From: Crenobacter intestini
GTDB lineage: Bacteria > Pseudomonadota > Gammaproteobacteria > Burkholderiales > Chromobacteriaceae
NCBI RefSeq assembly: GCF_004919095.1
Contig: NZ_STGJ01000008.1
Location: 95,964-159,963, forward strand
DNA: 64,000 bases
Reading direction: 5' to 3'
Both the position numbers and the translations under genes were made by a program. Below the pieces are notes generated by a model. The model had not been told where the DNA came from. It worked only from the letters and a program-made list of their open reading frames with translations, and did no database searches. Positions 16,813 through 25,922 of the stretch are shown here, piece by piece. How positions within the stretch are numbered: position 1 is the first letter of the stretch; each line of letters starts with the position of its first letter.

Positions 16813-19590
16813 ATGGCATTGACTAATGTAAGACAGTTTGCGGCCGAGCTTGGCCTGACCCCGGAACGCCTGCTTGAGCAGTTGCGTGCCTCCGGCGTCG
16901 CCAAGCGCTCCGCGGACGACTCCTTGACCGAACAGGACAAGAGCCAGCTGCTGGGCCACTTGAAGCGTGCCCACGGCACCGCGCAGGATCCGCATGTAAC
17001 CGTTGCGCGCAAGCAGACCAGCGAAGTGCGCGCTGCCGACGGCAAGGCCGTGACCGTGGAAACCCGCAAGAAGCGTGTATTCGTGCGTCCGCCGGAAGAA
17101 CTGGCGCAACCGGCCGTGCAGCCGAAACCCAAGCCGGAGCCGAAACCCGAGCCGAAGCCGGAGCCGAAACCCGAGCCCAAGCCGGAACCGAAGCCTGAGC
17201 CGAAGCCTGAACCCAAGCCTGAACCCAAGCCGGAACCGAAACCCGAGCCCAAGGCAGAGCCGAAGCCGGAGCCGAAGGCAGTGCCCAAGGCCGCTCCGCA
17301 GCCGGCTGCGCCGCAGTCCATCCTGTCCGCGGAAGAAGTCGCTGCCCGTGAAGCCGAGGCGCGTCGCCACGCCGAACTGCGTGCGCGTCAGGAAGCGATG
17401 ATCCGCGAGAAGCAGGAGCGTGAAGCGCGCCGTCAGGCCGCGATCGCCGCGAAGAACGCGCCCAAGCCGGTCGAGGCACCGAAGCCCGCACCGGCTGCGA
17501 AGCCCGCCGAGAAGCGTGACGAGGCGTCGGTGCGTTCGGCGCGTCCGTCGGCCAACCGCCAGTCGGTATCGTCGACCCCGCGCAACCCGACCGCACGCCT
17601 GCCTGCAGCGGGTGGTGCACAGCCGGCAGCGCCGGCGCCTTCGTCGCCGGGTGCTCGTCCTGGCGATAAGAAGGGTGCCAAGAAGGGTGGCCGTGACGGT
17701 GGCTGGGAAGACGGCAAGAAGGGTGGCCGTGGCCTGAAGACTAAGGGCGGCGACATGGGTGGCGGCTGGAAGTCCAAGAAGGGTGGCCGCAACAAGAACA
17801 ACGGCCAGAACGCCTTCCACGCGCCGACCGAGCCTATCATCCATGAAGTGCTGGTGCCGGAGACGATCACCGTCGCCGACCTCGCGCACAGGATGGCGGT
17901 CAAGGCGGCCGAGGTGATCAAGGTCCTGATGAAGATGGGCATGATGGTGACCATCAACCAGGTGCTCGACCAGGAAACCGCGATGATCATCGTCGAGGAA
18001 ATGGGTCACGTCGCCAAGGCAGCCCAGACCGACGATCCGGAAGCTTACCTGGAGAAGGCCGGCGAGGAAGCTGTCGAGTCGCTGCCGCGTTCGCCGGTGG
18101 TGACCGTGATGGGTCACGTCGACCACGGCAAGACCTCGCTGCTCGACTACATCCGTCGCGCGAAGGTGGCGGCCGGTGAAGCGGGTGGCATTACCCAGCA
18201 TATCGGGGCCTACCACGTGAAGACACCGCGCGGCATGATCACCTTCCTCGATACCCCGGGTCACGAGGCGTTTACCGCGATGCGTGCCCGCGGCGCGAAG
18301 GCGACCGACATCGTCGTGCTGGTGGTTGCCGCCGACGACGGCGTGATGCCGCAGACCATCGAGGCGATCCACCACGCGAAGGCGGCCGGTGTGCCGATGG
18401 TCGTCGCGGTCAACAAGATCGACAAGCAAGGCGCGAACCCCGAGCGTATCCGCCAGGAACTGGTTGCGCAGGAAGTGGTGCCCGAGGACTGGGGTGGCGA
18501 CACGCAGTTCGTCGAGGTGTCCGCCAAGCAGGGCATCAATATCGACGGCCTGCTCGAGGCGATCCTGCTGCAGGCCGAAGTGCTCGAACTGCACGCGCCG
18601 GTCGACGCGCCGGCCAAGGGCATCATCGTCGAGGCGCGCCTCGACAAGGGGCGCGGCCCGGTGGCGACGCTGCTGGTGCAGTCCGGCACCCTGAAGAAGG
18701 GCGACGTCGTGCTCGCCGGCACCGCCTTCGGCCGTGTTCGCGCGATGATCGACGAGAACGGCGCGCAGGTCGATGCGGCCGGCCCGGCGATCCCGGTCGA
18801 GATCCTCGGACTGTCCGACGTCCCGCAGGCAGGCGAGGACGCGATGGTGCTGGCCGACGAGAAGAAGGCACGCGAAATCGCGCTGTTCCGTGCAGGCAAG
18901 TACCGCGACGTGCGTCTGGCCAAGCAGCAGGCGGCCAAGCTGGAGAACATGTTCGCGCAGATGGCCGAAGGCGAGGTGCAATCGCTGTCGATCATCATCA
19001 AGGCCGACGTGCAGGGTTCGTACGAAGCGCTGGCGGGCAGCCTGCAGAAGCTGTCGACCGACGAAGTCCGCGTCAACATCCTGCACTCGGGCGTCGGCGG
19101 CATCACCGAATCCGACGTCAACCTGGCGATCGCGTCCAAGGCCATCGTGATCGGCTTCAACACGCGTGCCGACGCGGCCGCGCGCAAGCTTGCCGAGAAC
19201 GAAGGCGTCGACATCCGCTACTACAACATCATCTACGACGCCGTGGATGAGGTAAAGGCGGCGCTCTCCGGTATGCTCGCGCCGGAGAAGAAGGAAACCA
19301 TTACCGGCATGGTCGAGATCCGTCAGGTGATCACCGTGTCCAAGGTCGGCAACATCGCCGGCTGTATGGTGACCGACGGCCTGGTCAAGCGTTCGTCGCT
19401 GGTACGCCTGATCCGCAACAACGTGGTCGTGCATACCGGCGAACTCGAGTCGCTCAAGCGCTTCAAGGACGACGTGAAGGAAGTGAAGCAGGGCTACGAG
19501 TGCGGCCTGATGCTGAAGAACTTCAACGACATCCACGAAGGTGACCAGCTAGAGGCGTTCGAGATCGTCGAAGTCGCGCGTACGCTGTAA
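16813..19590 (+). CDS. infB: Translation initiation factor IF-2
   Basis: IF-2 is the GTPase that brings initiator fMet-tRNA to the 30S subunit and promotes subunit joining. The 925 residues comprise an IF2_N domain (about 1-55), a long charged linker with a 12-unit Glu-Pro-Lys repeat (109-156), a second IF2_N-like domain (about 340-390), the G domain from about 427 (GHVDHGKTS near 432-440, DTPGHEAF from 480, NKID from 534), then domains II-IV for fMet-tRNA binding. It follows nusA by 35 bp. The linker composition is unusual; the core is conventional. Confidence 0.97.
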   Translation: MALTNVRQFAAELGLTPERLLEQLRASGVAKRSADDSLTEQDKSQLLGHLKRAHGTAQDPHVTVARKQTSEVRAADGKAVTVETRKKRVFVRPPEELAQPAVQPKPKPEPKPEPKPEPKPEPKPEPKPEPKPEPKPEPKPEPKPEPKAEPKPEPKAVPKAAPQPAAPQSILSAEEVAAREAEARRHAELRARQEAMIREKQEREARRQAAIAAKNAPKPVEAPKPAPAAKPAEKRDEASVRSARPSANRQSVSSTPRNPTARLPAAGGAQPAAPAPSSPGARPGDKKGAKKGGRDGGWEDGKKGGRGLKTKGGDMGGGWKSKKGGRNKNNGQNAFHAPTEPIIHEVLVPETITVADLAHRMAVKAAEVIKVLMKMGMMVTINQVLDQETAMIIVEEMGHVAKAAQTDDPEAYLEKAGEEAVESLPRSPVVTVMGHVDHGKTSLLDYIRRAKVAAGEAGGITQHIGAYHVKTPRGMITFLDTPGHEAFTAMRARGAKATDIVVLVVAADDGVMPQTIEAIHHAKAAGVPMVVAVNKIDKQGANPERIRQELVAQEVVPEDWGGDTQFVEVSAKQGINIDGLLEAILLQAEVLELHAPVDAPAKGIIVEARLDKGRGPVATLLVQSGTLKKGDVVLAGTAFGRVRAMIDENGAQVDAAGPAIPVEILGLSDVPQAGEDAMVLADEKKAREIALFRAGKYRDVRLAKQQAAKLENMFAQMAEGEVQSLSIIIKADVQGSYEALAGSLQKLSTDEVRVNILHSGVGGITESDVNLAIASKAIVIGFNTRADAAARKLAENEGVDIRYYNIIYDAVDEVKAALSGMLAPEKKETITGMVEIRQVITVSKVGNIAGCMVTDGLVKRSSLVRLIRNNVVVHTGELESLKRFKDDVKEVKQGYECGLMLKNFNDIHEGDQLEAFEIVEVARTL
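17137..17280 (+). repeat. 12-unit tandem EPK(P/A) repeat in infB
   Basis: Exactly twelve 12-bp units each encode Glu-Pro-Lys-Pro; units 10 and 12 end in Ala instead. Codons vary between units (GAG/GAA, CCG/CCC/CCT, AAG/AAA), so the peptide pattern is kept while DNA identity has decayed. It lies in the flexible N-terminal region of IF-2. Confidence 0.9.
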
Positions 19591-19608
19591 GCCTACGGCG
19601 GACCGCAA

Positions 19609-19649
19609 GGCGGGTGGCGGCCGGGCAAGCCCGGCGCCCCCGCCTTTTT
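19609..19649 (+). terminator. Terminator-like hairpin between infB and rbfA
   Basis: GGCGGG and an inner CCGGGC pair with GCCCGG and CCCGCC across an AA loop, with two small bulges, followed by five Ts (19645-19649). It lies inside the operon, so it probably gives partial termination or marks a processing point rather than ending all transcripts. Confidence 0.65.
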
Positions 19650-19675
19650 GCTGAACGAAACAAAAGGACATCAAG

Positions 19676-20068
19676 ATGGCTAGGAAGACCTTTTCCCGCG
19701 CCGACCGCATGGCCGACCAGATCCAGCGTGATCTTGCCGAGCTGATCCGTGCCGGCCTGAAGGACCCGCGCGTGGGCTTCGTGACGATCACGTCGGTTGA
19801 AGTGACGCGCGACTACTCGCACGCCAAGATCTATTACACCGTGATGCAGGAAGACAAGCGCGCGCTGACGCAGGAAATCCTCGACCACTCGGCCGGCTAC
19901 CTGCGGAGCGAACTCGCGCGCGGCCTCAAGGTGTTTACAGTGCCGCAACTGCACTTCGTGTACGACGAGTCGATCGAGCGTGGCGTGCACATGAGCCGGC
20001 TGATCGACGAGGTGTCGGGCCAGGACGCGGCGAACCGCGGCAAGCTTGCGGACGACGCGGCAGAATGA
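19676..20068 (+). CDS. rbfA: Ribosome-binding factor A
   Basis: RbfA binds the 30S subunit near the 5' end of 16S rRNA and is needed for late maturation and cold adaptation. The 130 residues show the KH-like fold with RADRMADQIQRDLAELI, GLKDPRVGFVTITSVEVTRD, a YSHAKIYYTVM strand and VPQLHFVYDESIERG. GGACATCAAG precedes the ATG. The stop overlaps the truB start (ATGA). Confidence 0.96.
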   Translation: MARKTFSRADRMADQIQRDLAELIRAGLKDPRVGFVTITSVEVTRDYSHAKIYYTVMQEDKRALTQEILDHSAGYLRSELARGLKVFTVPQLHFVYDESIERGVHMSRLIDEVSGQDAANRGKLADDAAE

Positions 20069-20985
20069 CGCAGTTTCGCAGGGTCAAGCGTGTAGTAGAT
20101 GGCGTGCTGCTGCTGGACAAGCCCTTGGGCGTGTCGAGCAACGGCGCGCTGCAGCACGCGCGCAGGCTGTACCAGGCGGCCAAGGCCGGCCACACCGGCG
20201 TGCTCGACCCGCTCGCCAGCGGCTTGTTGCCGGTGTGCTTCGGTGAGGCGACCAAGTTTTCGTCCTTCCTGCTCGACGCGGACAAAGCGTACCGCACCAC
20301 CGTGCGCTTCGGGCAGAAGACGACGACCGGCGACGCCGAGGGCGAGGTGATCAGCGAGCGCGAGGTGGCCTTCGACGAGGCGGCGCTGCGTGCGGCGATC
20401 ACGCGTTTTACCGGCGTGATCGACCAGGTGCCGCCGATGTACTCGGCACTCAAGCACCAGGGCAAGGCGCTCTATGAGTACGCTCGTGCCGGGGTCGAAA
20501 TCGATCGGCAGGCGCGTCGGGTGACCATCCATTCGATTGAGCTCTTGTCGTTCGACGGCGTGAGCGCGGAGCTTAACGTGCGTTGCAGCAAGGGCACGTA
20601 TATCCGGGTGCTGGGCGAGGACATCGGCGAGGCGCTCGGTTGCGGCGCGCACCTGTCGGCGCTGCGCCGAACCGCGACCGCCGGCTTCACGCTGGACGCC
20701 TCGTGCACGCTGCCCGCGCTGGAAGAAATGGACGAAGCAGGGCGTGACGTCTGCCTGTTGCCGGTCGACGTGCTGGTCGGCCATTTGCCCGAACACGCGC
20801 TGGACGAGGCGGATTTTTCGCGTTTCATGCACGGCATGGCTGTCCAATTCGACCAGGATCGTGCAATAATGCCGCGGTTCCGCGTTTACCGAGCGTTGAC
20901 ACGGGACTTCCTGGGTCTGGGAGAAGTACGGGAGGCAGGTTTCCTGCATCCTGCCAGGCTCATGGCGACCAAGGTCGCCGACTAA
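20065..20985 (+). CDS. truB: tRNA pseudouridine(55) synthase
   Basis: TruB makes pseudouridine 55 in the T-loop of tRNAs and acts as a tRNA chaperone. The 306 residues carry the catalytic aspartate in HTGVLDPLASGLLPVC (Asp48). Family motifs are also visible in LLLDKPLGVSSN, the AYRTTVRFG strand and VPPMYSALKHQGKALYEYAR. A C-terminal PUA-like region follows near 240-306. The ATG overlaps the rbfA stop. Confidence 0.97.
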   Translation: MTQFRRVKRVVDGVLLLDKPLGVSSNGALQHARRLYQAAKAGHTGVLDPLASGLLPVCFGEATKFSSFLLDADKAYRTTVRFGQKTTTGDAEGEVISEREVAFDEAALRAAITRFTGVIDQVPPMYSALKHQGKALYEYARAGVEIDRQARRVTIHSIELLSFDGVSAELNVRCSKGTYIRVLGEDIGEALGCGAHLSALRRTATAGFTLDASCTLPALEEMDEAGRDVCLLPVDVLVGHLPEHALDEADFSRFMHGMAVQFDQDRAIMPRFRVYRALTRDFLGLGEVREAGFLHPARLMATKVAD

Positions 20986-21056
20986 GCGAAGCAAGGATGG
21001 GTCTAGGCTCGCCTTGCTTGTCGGGCGCAAGCCCTTCATCAAATTGGAGTTAAGAA
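20986..21056 (+). promoter_or_regulatory. Structured rpsO 5' leader (candidate S15 autoregulatory RNA)
   Basis: The 71-nt gap holds two hairpins. AAGCAAGG (20989-20996) pairs with CCTTGCTT (21012-21019). Then GGGC (21023-21026) pairs with GCCC (21031-21034) across a GCAA tetraloop. The GGAG ribosome site follows at 21046-21049. S15 is known to bind and repress its own mRNA in several bacteria using unrelated structures, so this leader is a candidate. Its function here is inferred. Confidence 0.45.
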
Positions 21057-21326
21057 ATGGCCATCACCGCCGCTCAGAAAGCAGACATCGTCAAGGACTT
21101 CCAGCACAAGGAAGGCGATACCGGTTCGTCGGAAGTGCAAATCGCGCTGCTGACTGCCCGCATCAACGATCTGACCCCGCACTTCAAGGCCAACACCAAA
21201 GACCACCACAGCCGCCGCGGCCTGCTGAAGATGGTTAGCCGTCGTCGTCGCCTGCTTGATTACCTCAAGCGCACCAACGTCGACAGCTACCGCAGCCTGC
21301 TCGCCCGTCTGGGTCTGCGTAAGTAA
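21057..21326 (+). CDS. rpsO: 30S ribosomal protein S15
   Basis: S15 is a primary 16S rRNA-binding protein of the central domain. The 89 residues match the family length, with [31 protein letters not shown] and [13 protein letters not shown], which form the RNA-binding surface. It is followed by a strong terminator before pnp. It has a structured leader that may carry S15 feedback control. Confidence 0.98.
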   Translation: MAITAAQKADIVKDFQHKEGDTGSSEVQIALLTARINDLTPHFKANTKDHHSRRGLLKMVSRRRRLLDYLKRTNVDSYRSLLARLGLRK

Positions 21327-21340
21327 GCGGATAGCCGGGA

Positions 21341-21368
21341 AAAGTCGCAGCCTAGGCTGCGACTTTTT
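21341..21368 (+). terminator. Rho-independent terminator after rpsO
   Basis: AAAGTCGCAGCC (21341-21352) pairs with GGCTGCGACTTT (21355-21366), followed by Ts to 21368. It separates rpsO from pnp, as is common, with partial read-through expected. Confidence 0.85.
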
Positions 21369-21404
21369 CTTATCAGGTTTCAGCGCCGAAATTGACGGGG
21401 TGTG

Positions 21405-21446
21405 CCTCTAGAAATGCCGGTCCCATCCGGCCGGCATTTCTAGGGG
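21405..21446 (+). promoter_or_regulatory. Long stem-loop in pnp leader (candidate RNase III site)
   Basis: Arms 21405-21420 and 21431-21446 form a 16-bp stem with one G-U pair, including 13 consecutive Watson-Crick pairs, around a 10-nt loop. No T-run follows, so it is not a terminator. In E. coli, RNase III cuts a leader stem-loop of pnp to allow PNPase autoregulation. Position and size here fit the same role by analogy. Confidence 0.55.
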
Positions 21447-21490
21447 TTCCCGTTATCGGCGAAGGTTCACCAAATCAACAGGGGTTCCCC

Positions 21491-23638
21491 ATGTTCAACA
21501 AGATCACCAAGAGCTTCCAGTACGGCCGCCACACCGTGACCATCGAGACCGGCGAAATCGCCCGTCAGGCCTCCGGTGCCGTCCTCGTGTCGATGGACGA
21601 GACCGTCGTGCTGGTTTCCGTCGTCGGCTCCAAGAACGTCAAGCCGGGCCAGGACTTCTTCCCGCTGACCGTCGACTACCTCGAGCGTACCTACGCCGCC
21701 GGCAAGATCCCGGGTGGCTTCTTCAAACGCGAAGGCAAGCAGTCCGAGAAGGAAATCCTCACCAGCCGCCTGATCGACCGTCCGATCCGCCCGCTGTTCC
21801 CCGAGGGCTTCTACCACGACGTGCAGATCGTCGCGACCGTGATGTCGCTGAACCCGGAAGTCGATTCTGACATCCCGGCCATGATCGGTGCGTCCGCCGC
21901 GCTGGCGATCTCCGGCCTGCCGTTTGCCGGTCCGATCGGCGCCGCCCGCGTCGGTTACGCCGACGGCGAATACATCCTGAACCCGACCAAGACCGAGCTT
22001 GCGACCTCCGCGCTTGACCTGGTGGTCGCCGGTACCGACCGCGCGGTGCTGATGGTCGAGTCCGAAGCCAAGGAGCTGTCCGAGGCGGTGATGCTGGGCG
22101 CCGTGGTGTTCGGCCACGACGCGATGCAGGCCGCCATCAAGGCGATCAACGAGCTGGCTGACGAAGTCAACCCGGTGATGTGGGACTGGGCGCCGAAGGC
22201 GCACGACGAGGCGCTGACCGCCAAGATCCGCGAGATCGCTGGCGAGAAGATCGCCGCCGCCTTCCGCATCCGCCAGAAGCAGCTGCGCTCCGCCGCCCTC
22301 GCCGAAGCATGGGACGCCGTGAAGTCCGCGCTGATCACCGAAGAGACCGAGACCCTGGTCGCCAACGAGATCAAGGCGATCTTCAAGGGCATGGAAGCCG
22401 AGATCGTCCGCACCCAGATCCTGTCGGGCGAGCCGCGCATCGACGGCCGCGATACCCGCACCGTGCGTCCGATCGCCGTGCGTACCGGCGTGCTGCCGCG
22501 CGTACACGGCTCGGCGCTGTTCACCCGTGGCGAAACCCAGTCGATCGCGACCGCGACGCTGGGTACCAGCCGCGACGAGCAGATCATCGACGCGCTGGCC
22601 GGCGAGTACACCGACCGCTTCATGCTGCACTACAACTTCCCGCCGTACTCGACCGGTGAAGCCGGCCGCATGGGCCCGCCCAAGCGCCGCGAGATCGGTC
22701 ACGGCCGTCTGGCCAAGCGCGCGCTGATGGCCGTGCTGCCGCCGGCGGACGAGTTCAGCTACACCATGCGCGTCGTCTCGGAAATCACCGAGTCGAACGG
22801 TTCCTCGTCGATGGCGTCCGTCTGCGGCGGCTGCCTCGCGCTGCTGTCCGCCGGCGTGCCGCTGAAGGCGCACGTGGCCGGCATCGCCATGGGCCTGATC
22901 CTCGAAGGCAACCGTTTTGCCGTGCTGTCGGACATCCTGGGTGACGAAGACCACCTCGGCGACATGGACTTCAAGGTGGCCGGTACCGCCGAAGGTGTGA
23001 CCGCGCTGCAGATGGACATCAAGATCCAGGGCATCACCAAGGAAATCATGCAGGTCGCGCTGGCGCAGGCCAAGGAAGGCCGCCTGCACATCCTCGGCGT
23101 GATGCAGGAAGCGGTCGAAGGCCCGCAGACCCTGTCCGAGTTCGCGCCGCGCCTCTTCACCATGAAGATCAACCCGGAGAAGATCCGCGAAGTGATCGGC
23201 AAGGGCGGCGAGACCATCCGCAGCATCACCAAGGAAACCGGCTGCGAGATCAATATCGAGGACGACGGCACCATCACCATCGCCTCGGTGACGCAGGAAG
23301 GCGCCGACGCCGCCCGCAAGAAGATCGAAGAGATCACCGTCGAAGTCGAAGTGGGCAAGATCTACGAAGGTACCGTGGTCAAGATCCTCGACAACAACGT
23401 CGGCGCGATCGTGTCCATCCTGCCGGGCAAGGACGGTCTGGTGCACATCTCGCAGATCGCCAACGAGCGCATCAAGAACGTGTCCGACCACCTGAAGGAA
23501 GGCCAGGTCGTGCGCGTGAAGGCGATCGAGACCGACGACCGCGGCCGCGTCCGCCTTTCGATCAAGGCGCTGCTGGAAGACGAGTCGCGCGTCGCCCGCG
23601 AGACCGCCGAATCGTTCGGCCTGAAGTCGGGTAACTGA
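21491..23638 (+). CDS. pnp: Polyribonucleotide nucleotidyltransferase (PNPase)
   Basis: PNPase degrades RNA 3' to 5' by phosphorolysis and works with RNase E. The 715 residues start at ATG 21491 ([12 protein letters not shown]) after an AGGGG-type site. The order is first RNase PH domain, alpha-helical linker, second RNase PH domain with GGRD-type [14 protein letters not shown] and [11 protein letters not shown], then KH ([15 protein letters not shown]) and S1 ([20 protein letters not shown]) RNA-binding domains. A leader stem-loop suggests feedback control. Confidence 0.98.
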   Translation: MFNKITKSFQYGRHTVTIETGEIARQASGAVLVSMDETVVLVSVVGSKNVKPGQDFFPLTVDYLERTYAAGKIPGGFFKREGKQSEKEILTSRLIDRPIRPLFPEGFYHDVQIVATVMSLNPEVDSDIPAMIGASAALAISGLPFAGPIGAARVGYADGEYILNPTKTELATSALDLVVAGTDRAVLMVESEAKELSEAVMLGAVVFGHDAMQAAIKAINELADEVNPVMWDWAPKAHDEALTAKIREIAGEKIAAAFRIRQKQLRSAALAEAWDAVKSALITEETETLVANEIKAIFKGMEAEIVRTQILSGEPRIDGRDTRTVRPIAVRTGVLPRVHGSALFTRGETQSIATATLGTSRDEQIIDALAGEYTDRFMLHYNFPPYSTGEAGRMGPPKRREIGHGRLAKRALMAVLPPADEFSYTMRVVSEITESNGSSSMASVCGGCLALLSAGVPLKAHVAGIAMGLILEGNRFAVLSDILGDEDHLGDMDFKVAGTAEGVTALQMDIKIQGITKEIMQVALAQAKEGRLHILGVMQEAVEGPQTLSEFAPRLFTMKINPEKIREVIGKGGETIRSITKETGCEINIEDDGTITIASVTQEGADAARKKIEEITVEVEVGKIYEGTVVKILDNNVGAIVSILPGKDGLVHISQIANERIKNVSDHLKEGQVVRVKAIETDDRGRVRLSIKALLEDESRVARETAESFGLKSGN

Positions 23639-23656
23639 GCTTTCGCTGTCCAAGAG

Positions 23657-23683
23657 GCCCGCGCTTGTTGCGCGGGCTTTTTT
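23657..23683 (+). terminator. Rho-independent terminator after pnp
   Basis: GCCCGCGC (23657-23664) pairs with GCGCGGGC (23670-23677) around TTGTT, followed by six Ts. It ends the rimP-pnp cluster. Confidence 0.92.
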
Positions 23684-23706
23684 ACGCCTGGTGTGCAGGA
23701 GGGGTG

Positions 23707-24513
23707 ATGTTCTGGAAACGCTGGTGGCCCGCTGCGCGGCGGCGCGACGAGGCAAGGCTCGCCACGTTGGTGCAGGTGGCGGCGCATTTGCCTGTGCTGG
23801 ACGGCTTGAGCGAGGCGGAGCTTGAGCGCCTGGCGCAACTGGCGCTCGCCTTTATCGACGGCAAGTCGCTGGTGCGCGTCGACGATGGGGCGCTGGAGGA
23901 CGACGCGGTGGCCGCGATCGCGCTGCAGGCGGCTTTGCCGGTGTTGGGCCTGGGCGCCGCTGCGCTGGCAGACTGGCGCGAGGTGATCCTGTATCCGGAC
24001 GCTTTTGTCACGCGTGACTTGTGGCTCGATCACGCCGGTCTCGCGCACGAGGGTGAGCAGGTGCTGATCGGGCAGGCACGCTCGGACGGGCCGCTGGTGC
24101 TGTCGCTGCCCGACGCGGTCGATTCGGCGCAGCTCGACGGCTGGAATGTGGTGATCCACGAGATCGCGCACAAGCTCGACATGCTGGATGGGGCCCCCAA
24201 CGGCTGTCCGCCCCTGCACAAGGGGATGGACCGCCAGGCGTGGGCGCGCGACTGGAGCGCCGCATACGCGGCGTTCTGCGCCGAACTTGACGCGGGGCAC
24301 GAAGGCTGGCTCGACCCTTACGCCGGCGAAGACCCGGCGGAATTTTTCGCGGTGCTCTCCGAAGCCTTCTTCGAGACGCCGCACTGGGTCGCCGACGACT
24401 ACCCGGCGCTTTACCGCCATCTGGTGGCGTTTTACCGGCAGGACCCTTCGCTCAGGTTGCCGCGTCTCGCGTGGCCGCTGTCGGAGCACGCGGCGCCGTT
24501 ACGGCTGGAGTAG
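23707..24513 (+). CDS. mtfA: Zinc-dependent peptidase, MtfA family
   Basis: The 268 residues start at ATG 23707 after a strong GGAGGGG site. The zinc-protease motif HEIAH (151-155) continues as KLDMLDG, the MtfA signature, and a downstream AEFFAVLSEAFFE segment supplies the third ligand Glu. E. coli MtfA binds the Mlc repressor and controls glucose PTS expression; whether that link exists here is unknown. The 3' end overlaps the convergent nitronate monooxygenase-like gene by 15 bp. Confidence 0.9.
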   Translation: MFWKRWWPAARRRDEARLATLVQVAAHLPVLDGLSEAELERLAQLALAFIDGKSLVRVDDGALEDDAVAAIALQAALPVLGLGAAALADWREVILYPDAFVTRDLWLDHAGLAHEGEQVLIGQARSDGPLVLSLPDAVDSAQLDGWNVVIHEIAHKLDMLDGAPNGCPPLHKGMDRQAWARDWSAAYAAFCAELDAGHEGWLDPYAGEDPAEFFAVLSEAFFETPHWVADDYPALYRHLVAFYRQDPSLRLPRLAWPLSEHAAPLRLE

Positions 24514-25539
24514 GGTGCCTACGCGCGCGTGGCTGGCGTTTGCCTCGGCCATCACGCGGGCAAACAGTTCGGCGACGGTCGGCACGTCGGCGATCAGGCC
24601 CTGCGACTGCCCGATCAGCTGCACGCCGCGTTCAAGGTCGCCATCCTCGACGGCGCGGCGGATGCTGTCGGTCGCCGCGCCGAACTGAGCGAGCTGGCGC
24701 AATCCCCACGGGTTTTGCAGCAGGCCGCCGAGCGCGACTCTCAGTGGCGACATGCCCATCTGCCTTGCCATGCTGACTGAGCGCAGGCTGGCCAGCGGCA
24801 AGGGTAGCGGGCGGCGTGTGGCGCTGCGGGCGTGCTGGGTGTCCATCACGCGGCAGGGCAGGCCGTCGAAGTTTCTCGAGTAGAGGGTGTCGGCGACGCC
24901 GCGCTCGACGATCGCGGCCTTGCTTCTGTCGTGCAGCGGGCTCTCGCGGGTGGTCGCGATGCGGCTGCCCATGGCGACGGCGTCCGCGCCGAGCGTCAGC
25001 GCGGCGGCAAGGCCGGCCCCGTTCGCGAAACCGCCGGCCGCGATGACGGGCAGGTCGCTGACGGCACGCACGGCGGGGATCAGGGCGAGCGAGGTGACTG
25101 CACCGCCATGCGCGGCGGCCTCGTGGCCGGTAACGAGCAGCGCGTCGGCGCCTGCGGCTTCGGCCGAGCGGGCGTGCTTCTCGCTGGTGACGGTCGCGAT
25201 CACCTTGCCGCCGTAAGCGTGCACGGCCTCGGCGATCCATTCGCCCTTGCCCAGCGAGTAGTTGATCACCGGAACCTGCTCTTCGATCGCGACCCGCGCG
25301 TTGTCGGCGCTGCCCGGCATCAGCAAGGTGCAGCCGACGCCGAACGGCCGGTTTGTCAGTTGCCGGATGCGGCGGATGGCGGCGCGGGTGGCATCTGGGC
25401 CGAGCGGGCCGCTGGCAAGGATGCCGAGCCCGCCTGCGTTGGCGACGGCGGCGACAAGCTCCGCGGTGGCGATATAGGACATGCCCGGGCAGACGAGCGG
25501 CAGGTCGACGCCGAAGCGCTGGGTGAAGGATGTGTGCAT
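24499..25539 (-). CDS. Nitronate monooxygenase-family flavoprotein
   Basis: The 346 residues form a TIM-barrel FMN enzyme of the 2-nitropropane dioxygenase family. Visible features are the N-terminal LVCPGMSYIATAELVAAVANAGGLGIL, the VTGHEAAAHGG segment where members keep the catalytic-type His, PVIAAGGFANGAGLAAAL and GADAVAMGSRI, which bind FMN phosphate. True nitronate substrates are not assured, since many members act as other oxidoreductases. It ends inside the last 15 bp of mtfA on the opposite strand. Confidence 0.85.
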   Translation of the reverse strand: MHTSFTQRFGVDLPLVCPGMSYIATAELVAAVANAGGLGILASGPLGPDATRAAIRRIRQLTNRPFGVGCTLLMPGSADNARVAIEEQVPVINYSLGKGEWIAEAVHAYGGKVIATVTSEKHARSAEAAGADALLVTGHEAAAHGGAVTSLALIPAVRAVSDLPVIAAGGFANGAGLAAALTLGADAVAMGSRIATTRESPLHDRSKAAIVERGVADTLYSRNFDGLPCRVMDTQHARSATRRPLPLPLASLRSVSMARQMGMSPLRVALGGLLQNPWGLRQLAQFGAATDSIRRAVEDGDLERGVQLIGQSQGLIADVPTVAELFARVMAEANASHARVGTLLQP

Positions 25540-25616
25540 GGCAGGCCGGGCTGATCAGGAGGGTCTCCATTCTGTTATGCTTTTAGCAATTTTTCAAACG
25601 GTTGTTTGACACGGAT

Positions 25617-25793
25617 ATGTATCTTGCGCTGATAGGCTGGCTGTACGTGGTACTGATGTTCTCGCTCGCCCAGGAGAGCGTGCTTGCCACGGTGTTTTAC
25701 CTGTTGTTCCTCGGTGTGCTGCCGGTGGTGCTGATCGGCTGGATGCGCCGCGTGCGCCGCCGCGAGCGCGCGCGGGAGCGGGATGACGCTTGA
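25617..25793 (+). CDS. Small two-helix membrane protein, unknown function
   Basis: The 58 residues start at ATG 25617 (a TTG 15 bp upstream is an alternative). They hold two hydrophobic helices (about 3-19 and 26-46, LATVFYLLFLGVLPVVLIGW) and a strongly basic tail, RRVRRRERARERDD. This predicts a small inner-membrane protein with the Arg-rich end in the cytoplasm. I do not recognise a function. Its stop codon coincides with the -35 box of rpsB, so it lies immediately upstream of and partly within the rpsB promoter. Confidence 0.65.
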   Translation: MYLALIGWLYVVLMFSLAQESVLATVFYLLFLGVLPVVLIGWMRRVRRRERARERDDA

Positions 25794-25818
25794 GCGGCGG
25801 CAGGCTCGGTGCTAGAAT
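25790..25818 (+). promoter_or_regulatory. Sigma-70 promoter of rpsB
   Basis: -35 TTGAGC (25790-25795) and -10 TAGAAT (25813-25818) are separated by exactly 17 bp. The expected start near 25825 gives a leader of about 98 nt. The -35 box overlaps the stop codon of the preceding small gene. Confidence 0.75.
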
Positions 25819-25824
25819 CCCGCG

Positions 25825-25914
25825 TCCCCGGAATGGCCGGGGATCATCACGCACATTCGCGCCAAAGGGTGTCCGCAAGGATTTTTGCGCGAATGGAGGC
25901 ATAACCCTTGGGAG
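25825..25914 (+). promoter_or_regulatory. Structured rpsB leader (candidate S2 autoregulatory RNA)
   Basis: Helix 1 is CCCCGG/CCGGGG (25826-25831 with 25837-25842), flanked by a T-A pair. Helix 2 is ATTCGCGC/GCGCGAAT (25855-25862 with 25887-25894). Inside helix 2, AAGGGT (25865-25870) is complementary to ACCCTT (25904-25909) just before the GGGAG ribosome site, so a pseudoknot that masks initiation is possible. The E. coli rpsB leader mediates S2 feedback; the same role here is inferred. Confidence 0.55.
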
Positions 25915-25922
25915 TTTATTGA

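Noticed and set aside
17137-17280. EPKP repeat as evidence for a TonB-like protein
   Set aside because: The repeat is inside an intact infB frame with full IF-2 domains after it.
17137-17280. Tandem repeat as a CRISPR-like array
   Set aside because: Units are contiguous 12-mers with no spacers and lie in a coding frame.
16459-19536. Very long minus-strand open frame (about 1,000 codons) opposite infB
   Set aside because: It mirrors the infB coding frame; its residues are low-complexity His/Asp/Leu/Arg runs. High GC in codon position 3 creates such antisense frames.
21467-23755. Long minus-strand frame opposite pnp
   Set aside because: Antisense shadow of a clear PNPase gene with no recognisable domain.
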